DNA of 64,000 nucleotides from Phlebotomus papatasi (lineage: Eukaryota > Arthropoda > Insecta > Diptera > Psychodidae). Positions 59,001-64,000 of this stretch are shown in pieces; within the stretch, counting starts at the first letter, position 1, and each line of letters begins with the position of its first letter. The notes beneath the pieces are model-generated. The model saw nothing but the letters and a program-made list of their open reading frames with translations. It was not told the origin of the DNA and ran no database searches. The stretch lies in assembly GCF_024763615.1 (NCBI RefSeq), contig NC_077224.1, forward strand, positions 49,548,712 to 49,612,711. Direction: 5' to 3'. A program made the position numbers and the translations under genes.

Positions 59001-62000
59001 ACCATCTGCCAATGTTTTCCGCAGAGTTCACCACCACCAATGAGTCCTTCTGGTCGTGAGGAGGATGTCGATGCCATTGTTAAAATAATCGCACATGCCG
59101 AAAAGTTCATCCATGTCGCAGTTATGGACTACTTCCCGCTCACAATTTACACGCCAAAAATACAGTGAGTTTTTGCCTTAGAAGGTCTCAACATTTTGCC
59201 ATTACTCTTCCTCATGAGCTTCAATTTAAACTGTCAAGGCCTATAACTCCCTCCAAAAAAAATTTCGTTGCTTGCAGTAGGGAAATGTGCAAAAATATTT
59301 TATAGAATTTCATAAATCACTTGTACACCCCACTTAAGGCATTTTGTCAATGGAAACACGAAATGCAACTCTGAAAGTCACTATACCAAATATAATATAT
59401 TCATCTTTTTTTATTATTATTTGCAGAATTTTATGGAAAATATCACACACGAAATACCCAGTTTAGTGAATAATATAGTCGGGAAATTCTATTTCTTTCC
59501 TACTGAATTAATTTTAAATGGGAAAAGTTAAAAATAAATTTATAATTCTTTCGGAAAACATTATTATTCTGATTTAGAAACAGGGGTGTCAAGGCGTCCT
59601 ATGCTTTGCAAAATACACGAACTTGTGACATAGATGCTATAAAGTACTTTTGGATCACTTACCGGTTTACAACCGATTTGAATCGATTTATTAAAACTCA
59701 AAAAAAGTTTAGAAGTAGAGCTACAATTTGAATTTCGAATAAAAATTAGATATCGGTTCATAAACGATTGCACGATTTTATTTAAATGATTGGAACCGGT
59801 TGGCTGAAAATTAAAGCTAGTAATAAGCAGAGATCAGCTTATTGTAGAGCTGGAGTAATCATCGAGATTGTGGCGCACCTAGCGTTGGTTCTACGGAGTT
59901 CAAATGTTCTATAAAGTTGTAGTGCATTGCGAGATCTTTAACTTACGCCCTCGCTCATTAAAATCGGTCAAATAGAACCGGAGATATGATTTTTTGAATT
60001 TCGTGAACTTTGACTCCTCATATATCCGGTCCTATTATAACCACAGCGAACCCACGCCACTTTTTGGAAACATCGTAGCCTAGACTACAACATTCTAAAA
60101 TTTGATTAACTTGCACAATGTCGTTTTTCAGAAAAATGAGTTTGAATTTTGACGCTATCGCAGCGCCACCTGTGGTGACTTTTTGAACTTTCATCTGAAA
60201 GTGCTCATCGAGACGAAACCAAAAACCCAAAATTTAGCTCAAAATATTAATTAGAACCGGAGATAGAGGCCGCCCAATGTTCGAACTTTGACCCCTTATA
60301 GCTCGGGTCAGGGGTTATCGATCAACTTAAGTATTTTTTTTATTTGATAGGTATAATCTGCGGCTACAACATACTAAATTTTCAGCCCGATGCACAAAGG
60401 AATTTTTGAGTTATTTAACTTAGAAAATTGAAATTTTTTTAATAATAGCACCCCTAGCGGTAGTTTTATGAACTTGTTATGTTAGAAAGGGAAGTTGCAT
60501 TTCACGACAGCTTTCCAGAACGCCTCCACTTTTTAATTTATGACAATAGGAACCGGAGTTATGGCCATTTAAAAAAAAATTGGATTCTTATCGCTCGTGT
60601 CCGGGGGATCAGAGGACCTGAAGTTTGGCATTGATAAAATTGTTTGGTATTTGCTAAGATGTGTTTCACTGTTGATAATGTGCGGATGGCTAAGTTACGT
60701 TCCCAGCCCTCCGTCCGTCTCATCGCTTTTCGGATCTTAATAGCTCCCGAATTAAGAAAGATATCGACTTGCGGTTTCCTGCAAAAAAATTGCAACATTT
60801 TGCATTGATCCCCCACCCGTCAGCCTTCCTTCCCGCATTATCAAAACCCGAACTATAAGGGGTCAAAAGTTTAAGTTTGAAATGTCCACAGCTCTGGTTG
60901 TAATTGTCAGAATTCTATCAATGAGAACATTTCAAAACGATCTCGTGAAATTCCACATCTTTTAACTCTTTCCGGGCCACAACATATCCAGCGAACGAAT
61001 TTCAGTAAAACTCACTTTATTGTAAGTCTTAGTGGTGAAATATGATACTTTTGTAGAGAAAGAATTTTCTTCGCCTCTGGGAAATTGGAAAACTCATGGG
61101 TATTCTCGTCCCCTAAAGAACGCAAAGGATACAAACTTGGACAAACTTCAATTTTCCAAAAGTCAATAATATCAATTTTGTGAATTATTTTTGCGTGTCA
61201 AATGACTCCTTTCCAATGTTGATCACTAAAACAAGAAGAATTATTGACCAGTATCTTGTGGGATGTCCAGGAAGTGGTCAACCCAGCTCCTGCTTGCCAA
61301 CAGATTCCTCAAAATATTTCACACAATAACACTTTCTTAGATTTTTGGAGACGAGAGCTCAGGAGTTAATTGGGATCCTGCAAAAAATATCCTAGATTTG
61401 GATATCCTTATAGTTTGTAATAAAGAATCCACAAGAATTGGATTTTTATCGATTCTAAATAGTCAAAAAAAAATTCTTTTTTTCCATGGGTACCCAGAGT
61501 CCCAAAGGAGACGAAAGATTTAACATTGAAAATTCATAAACCCAACGCTAGAGGCACAAAATGAGGTTGGCATTTGTTGTACATCCTCGCTAGGGTCGCT
61601 AGACGGTGTGATTTTGGGTCGTCTCGTCTTCGAGATATTTCGACCTCATGTCCTTTTTTACAGTAAGTCATGAGGTAGGAAGACGATAAGGCCAGTAAGA
61701 GAATTCTGTAGCGATATGAGAATGTCATATGACAAATTTTCGTAGTCAATTCTAAAGCAGGATAACTTTAAGCGTAGTAAGCACCGAATGAACAGTTCAA
61801 GGAACTCTATGAAGCTCTTTTAGTAACTTATAAATGAATCCGAGTTTTAATTATTTTATACAAATTTAACACATAAAATTTATAAAATTTGTCATATGAC
61901 ATTGTCATACTGTTACAGAATTTTCCTACAGGACCTCCCTTTTGTTGGGTTTCGTTAAGAACTCTATTTATTAAGTGATCCTTTGTGCGACACATCCCAT

Positions 62001-62949
62001 GGCCTTACCATCTCAAGCGTGATTCTGTGAGTTTATCACCATTCTTCCTTACTCACATGCTTCTTCTTACCTGTTCATTACGCACTTTACCTCTCTGAGT
62101 GAGAGAAATCCGAAAAAGTTAAATAACATTCCGGAAATGTTTATTTTACCCTGCAGTACTGATCCGAAATCGGTGTAAATATTACGCTTTTTAGGCGTAT
62201 TAGGGGTTAAAGTTACCCTTTTTCATGTTAATTTTACCCTTAAAAAAGTGTAAATTTTACATTAAAAAATGTTGATATATTTTTACACCTAACAAGTGTT
62301 AAAATTATGAGGAAAAAAAGTTAATCGCACCCCCTTTTAGTCACGAGTTCGAGCACTTCGCAAAGCCAGGAACGTTTTGCCACCCCTTTTCAATATAATA
62401 CTGAAATGCCTTAAAATTTGCACTTCCCCTGTTGATCTTGTTAATTTAACCAAGAGTTTTGCTGTTTTATTGAAAAATTTTCAAGTTGGATTTCTGTTTA
62501 TCACCAGATTTTGGCCGCAGATAGATAATGCTTTGCGCAAGGCAGCCATTGAAAATAAAGTTTCTGTGAAACTGCTTATATCATGGTGGAATAATTCCCG
62601 TCCTGCTGAAGATTACTTCCTGCGTTCTCTAGAAGACATCTCTAATACCTATCAGAATGTTGACATTCAGATCAAACGCTTCATTGTGCCATCGTCCGAA
62701 GATCAGGCAAGAATTCCTTTTGCTCGTGTCAATCACAACAAATACATGGTCACGGACAATGTGGCCTTTGTGGGCACATCCAATTGGTCCGGAGACTACT
62801 TCATAGACACCGCAGGAATTGGCTTTGTCCTGATGGATTCCTCAAATGAGCACACCAATGGCAATGAGAGCGAGAGCTTGAGACTCAATTTAGCAGCAAT
62901 ATTCGACAGGGACTGGAATAGTCCCTATGCTGTGGACTTAATTAAGTGA
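47007..62949 (+). CDS. PLD3: PLD3/PLD4-type phospholipase D family protein
   Basis: A type II membrane protein; mammalian relatives act in the lysosome as 5'-3' nucleic-acid exonucleases and in phospholipid metabolism. Six exons: 47007-47057, 47125-47378, 53086-53524, 58735-58941, 59025-59164 and 62508-62949. All phases fit and the product is 510 aa (human PLD3 ~490). The N-terminus MKPQINVFDADESDKKS is cytosolic, with a signal anchor at about 61-79. The luminal part opens LVESIPEGL. The first HKD motif is HTKLWIVD...GSAN (H223, K225, D230), followed by MDWRSLTQVKELGV. The second is HNKYMVTD...GTSN (H440, K442, D447), in ARIPFARVNHNKYMV. Both catalytic motifs are complete. Asn-X-Ser/Thr sites such as NRT and NCT fit a luminal domain. 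AATAAA occurs at 63248. Intron 2 (5.7 kb, 47379-53085), intron 3 (5.2 kb) and intron 5 (3.3 kb) are full of transposons; introns 1 and 4 are 67 and 83 bp. Confidence 0.97.
47691..48588. mobile_element. ~900-bp TIR element with TCGTAACTT motifs
   Basis: Lies in PLD3 intron 2. Ends GATCGTCAGTTAAATCAGCA and the inverse of CTCGTCAGTTAAATCAGC are near-perfect inverted repeats. CGTAACTT or its complement occurs about eight times inside, and a central hairpin is built on GGAAGTTACG (48293-48357). No transposase. Confidence 0.82.
49349..49471. mobile_element. ~120-bp MITE, nested copy
   Basis: TIRs GAGCAAGAATCATTTGAAAC and the inverse of GTTTCAAACAGTTCTTGCTC. Intact; nested in the 48882-50492 element. 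Confidence 0.88.
49517..49782. mobile_element. CAGTGCCCG MITE at TA (pogo/Tigger-like)
   Basis: TA then CAGTGCCCGATTTGTAATCC at the left; the inverse of CAGTGCCCGCTCTCTAATCC then TA at the right. CAGT-starting ends at a TA duplication are typical of pogo/Tigger relatives. About 266 bp, non-coding. Confidence 0.82.
50180..50323. mobile_element. MITE 'GGCCTCTACACATTGGGAGC', best copy
   Basis: Ends GGCCTCTACACATTGGGAGC and GCTCCCAATGTGTAGACGCC are near-perfect inverted repeats. The centre contains CCCTGCAGCATTGTAGGGGG. Confidence 0.9.
50493..53085. other. PLD3 intron 2, remainder
   Basis: No gene. A fragment of the CTGTTCTCAAG MITE family lies near 51540-51620 and an AAATAAATAAAT microsatellite at 52076-52112. 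Copies of a phrase around GGGCGTGGYYTATTTT occur at 52139 and also at 44785. The acceptor is preceded by a 19-base T-run at 53061-53079. Confidence 0.5.
53709..53842. mobile_element. 134-bp palindromic MITE in PLD3 intron 3
   Basis: Arms GTTGCGTCTACCTCTTTCAT and the inverse of GTTGCGTCTACCTCTGTCGT extend ~40 bp inward. The centre contains GAGGAGACGTCTGTATTATA. No other copy noticed. Confidence 0.85.
53870..54095 (-). repeat. Probable tRNA-derived SINE fragment, antisense
   Basis: On the minus strand the sequence near 54092-54070 reads GTGGATCAGTGGATAGAGT, close to a Pol III A box, with GGCTTCAAAGC ~40 bp on, a degraded B box (GGTTCRANNCC). No acceptor stem or clean cloverleaf forms, so it is not a functional tRNA gene. 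Confidence 0.45.
56151..57255. mobile_element. 1.1-kb TIR element 'GGGGTGAAATGATAACT'
   Basis: Ends GGGGTGAAATGATAACTTTG and the inverse of GGGGTGAAATGATAACTCTG. Subterminal TATCGA and GTCGATAATT phrases occur near both ends. The flanks share CAG, a possible 3-bp target duplication. It lies inside LINE-derived sequence. No transposase recognised. Confidence 0.82.
57564..57840. mobile_element. MITE, 'TACCGT...GTGACTTTG' family, copy C
   Basis: Starts TACCGTAGATACAGGTGATT and ends AAAGTCACCCGGAACTATGA. It contains two GATCGGATCG-type phrases (57650 and ~57802 variant), as in copies A and B. It is inserted in LINE sequence between the segments for PRQSE and VNGVP. Confidence 0.75.
57945..58212 (+). 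repeat. tRNA-derived SINE
   Basis: The head resembles a tRNA: TGGATCAAGTGGTAGAGC is a Pol III A-box match at ~57960 and GGGTTCGAATCCC a perfect B box at 58002-58014, about 40 bp apart. A ~190-bp unrelated body follows (CTTGATTCCACGGGGCATGG, GAACTCCCTTAGCGGGAAGG) and ends in short AT repeats. It is inserted in the LINE next to a small inverted repeat AACATTAAC/GTTAATGTT. It is not a functional tRNA gene: no matching acceptor stem. Confidence 0.75.
59250..59850. other. PLD3 intron 5, proximal part
   Basis: AT-rich, no gene or clear repeat recognised. Confidence 0.4.
59860..60960 (-). repeat. Inverted relative of the window-start repeat
   Basis: Lies in PLD3 intron 5. Read on the minus strand it follows the order of 1-950: CCGGTTCTAATT, AAGTTCATAAAACTACCGCT, GAAAATTTAGTATGTTGTAG, GAGACGAA-linked AGTGCTCATC. 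Divergence is moderate. A phrase AAGTTACGTTCCC near 60690 recalls the palindrome core region at 42276-42306. Confidence 0.85.
61696..61929. mobile_element. MITE 'GGGGAATTCT' family, short form, copy 2
   Basis: Lies in PLD3 intron 5. Ends AGAGAATTCTGTAGCGATAT and GTTACAGAATTTTCCT; closest to 13395-13626 (GAGAATGTCATATGACAAAT). Confidence 0.8.
62098..62335. repeat. ~235-bp dispersed repeat, copy 2
   Basis: High identity to 29946-30178; lies about 170 bp before the last PLD3 exon. Confidence 0.88.
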
Positions 62950-63247
62950 CCTTCCTAAAATATTCCCTGAGAATAATACAGCTTAATATCCTCCACAAAG
63001 ATTAAAAAAAAAACGATATATCCAACGATTTAAGAACGATTTCGACACGATTTAGTGGTTAGAATAGTTAGAATAATTGTATAAATTGAGCGTGTTTTGA
63101 ATTTTAAAATAATCCTTTTATCCGAAAACCCTTTAAGAAAAAAAAAACTCAAACACCTTTTTTACCTTTTTGCACTCGTTATCAACAAATTATTGATATT
63201 TTATCCTTCTCTTTTTTGTCCCTCTCTGCTGTAAAAATGCTGATTTT

Positions 63248-63253
63248 AATAAA
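63248..63253 (+). terminator. Polyadenylation signal of PLD3
   Basis: AATAAA about 300 bp after the PLD3 stop codon and 120 bp before the convergent SMC3 stop; the only canonical hexamer close to the expected transcript end. Confidence 0.6.
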
Positions 63254-63374
63254 AGAGACACAAAATGAAAGAATGTGTTTCTTTTTCTATTTTTTTTTAC
63301 TACACATTTAAAAAGATCAAAATTTTTATGCTATTTGTGGAAATTTATAACTCAAACTTTAGAAACGCTCAAAT

Positions 63375-63587
63375 TTAGCCATGCGTCTGATCATCCTCAA
63401 CGAAATCTCTGGCTTCCTCCTTCAGGACACAATCAATGTGACTTACCTTATTCCTGAATTTAACCCCGTAGAATTTGTGGGCATTTTCCAGCAATTCCGG
63501 CCTAAAGGTGGTCGTGATGAATTGCGCCTTGCTACTCAGCTCATGGATCATGTCAGCAACAGCTTTACGATGCTGAGCATCAAGAGC
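63375..63587 (-). CDS. SMC3: Cohesin subunit SMC3, last coding exon
   Basis: Partial: only the final 70 residues lie in the window; the rest is beyond 64000. SMC3 is an ATPase of the cohesin ring that holds sister chromatids together in the nucleus. The exon opens after an acceptor (GATTTCAG|GCTCTTG) with ALDAQHRKAVADMIHELSSK, that is, inside the D-loop after Walker B. It continues AQFITTTFRPELLENAHKFY and GVKFRNKVSHID and ends ARDFVEDDQTHG, the very conserved SMC3 C-terminus. It is transcribed toward PLD3, with 425 bp between the two stop codons. The ~410 bp to the window end is intron. Confidence 0.96.
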   Translation of the reverse strand, partial: ALDAQHRKAVADMIHELSSKAQFITTTFRPELLENAHKFYGVKFRNKVSHIDCVLKEEARDFVEDDQTHG

Positions 63588-63658
63588 CTGAAATCCATAA
63601 AAGATGCACAACAATTTTAAATTTAAAAAAAAAGCAAAGTTTTTGAGTAAAGTTAGAT

Positions 63659-63840
63659 CAGTTTTGAAATTGGGCTTTTTGTTCTATTTTTAAATGTAAT
63701 TGAGGGTTATCATAATGTAATTTAACTTCTCAATCTGGGCAGCTAAATTATATCATGATAACGCTCAATTTTATTCTAAAATAGGAGAAAAATCCCAATT
63801 TCAAAGCTGCCCCAATTCAAAGTTGCCCCACTTCACCCTA
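63659..63840. mobile_element. Palindromic MITE in an SMC3 intron
   Basis: Arms TTTTGAAATTGGGCTTTTTG and the inverse of AAAAATCCCAATTTCAAAG enclose a ~150-bp fold-back with inner arms TGAGGGTTATCATAATG and its inverse. The right edge CTGCCCCAATTCAAAGTTGC has no full partner. Confidence 0.6.
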
Positions 63841-64000
63841 AATCAAGTCAAAGTTCTTCAAAAATTCTATTTCCTTCCAAACAAGAATTTTTTATCAAAC
63901 GGAACTCTAATTTATTTTTTTAGTTTTATTTTGCAACAACAAGAAGGTAATATTAAATATTTTCAATAAGCTCCGCCCAAAATAATTTCAAGCCACGCCC

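Overview
The window looks like AT-rich insect nuclear DNA, most likely dipteran. Typical metazoan genes are split by very short introns (56-91 bp, most 60-70 bp) with GT..AG ends. Coding density is low, and the space between genes is packed with small inverted-repeat transposons (MITEs). A nematoceran fly such as a sand fly would fit, but the sequence alone does not settle the species.

Layout. Positions 1-2211: dispersed repeats. 2613-4408 (minus): a small gene of unknown function, then the TFIIH subunit p34/Tfb4. 4640-9100: a ~96-bp tandem repeat, short-period minisatellites and MITEs, one a hAT-like insertion with an exact 8-bp target duplication. 9124-10062 (minus): an LDLRAP1/ARH-type PTB-domain endocytic adaptor. 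11079-16464: a thick stack of nested TIR elements. 16465-18940: no gene recognised. 19180-20139: a TTAA-flanked piggyBac-like element. 20801-23213: an apparently intact PIF/Harbinger transposon with a DDE transposase (plus) and a Myb/SANT-like protein (minus). 23300-34400: mostly MITEs and AT-rich DNA. 35195-35763: a two-exon gene for a ~170-aa protein I do not recognise. 36500-46012: more nested MITEs, a decayed mariner and a 280-bp near-perfect palindrome. 47007-62949 (plus): a six-exon PLD3/PLD4-type phospholipase D family gene whose introns hold a decayed LINE, a tRNA-derived SINE and many MITEs. 63375-63587 (minus): the last coding exon of the cohesin subunit SMC3, convergent with PLD3.

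The host genes are unrelated housekeeping or trafficking genes and form no evident functional cluster. The two Harbinger genes do form a unit: in this superfamily the transposase and the Myb-like protein are both needed for transposition. The main value of the window is its record of nested insertions. Several insertions have an uninterrupted relative of the target elsewhere in the window, so element ends and target-site duplications can be read directly. No CRISPR array, rRNA or canonical tRNA gene was seen. I found no convincing new host defence or metabolic system; the most novel items are the two unrecognised small genes and several MITE families.
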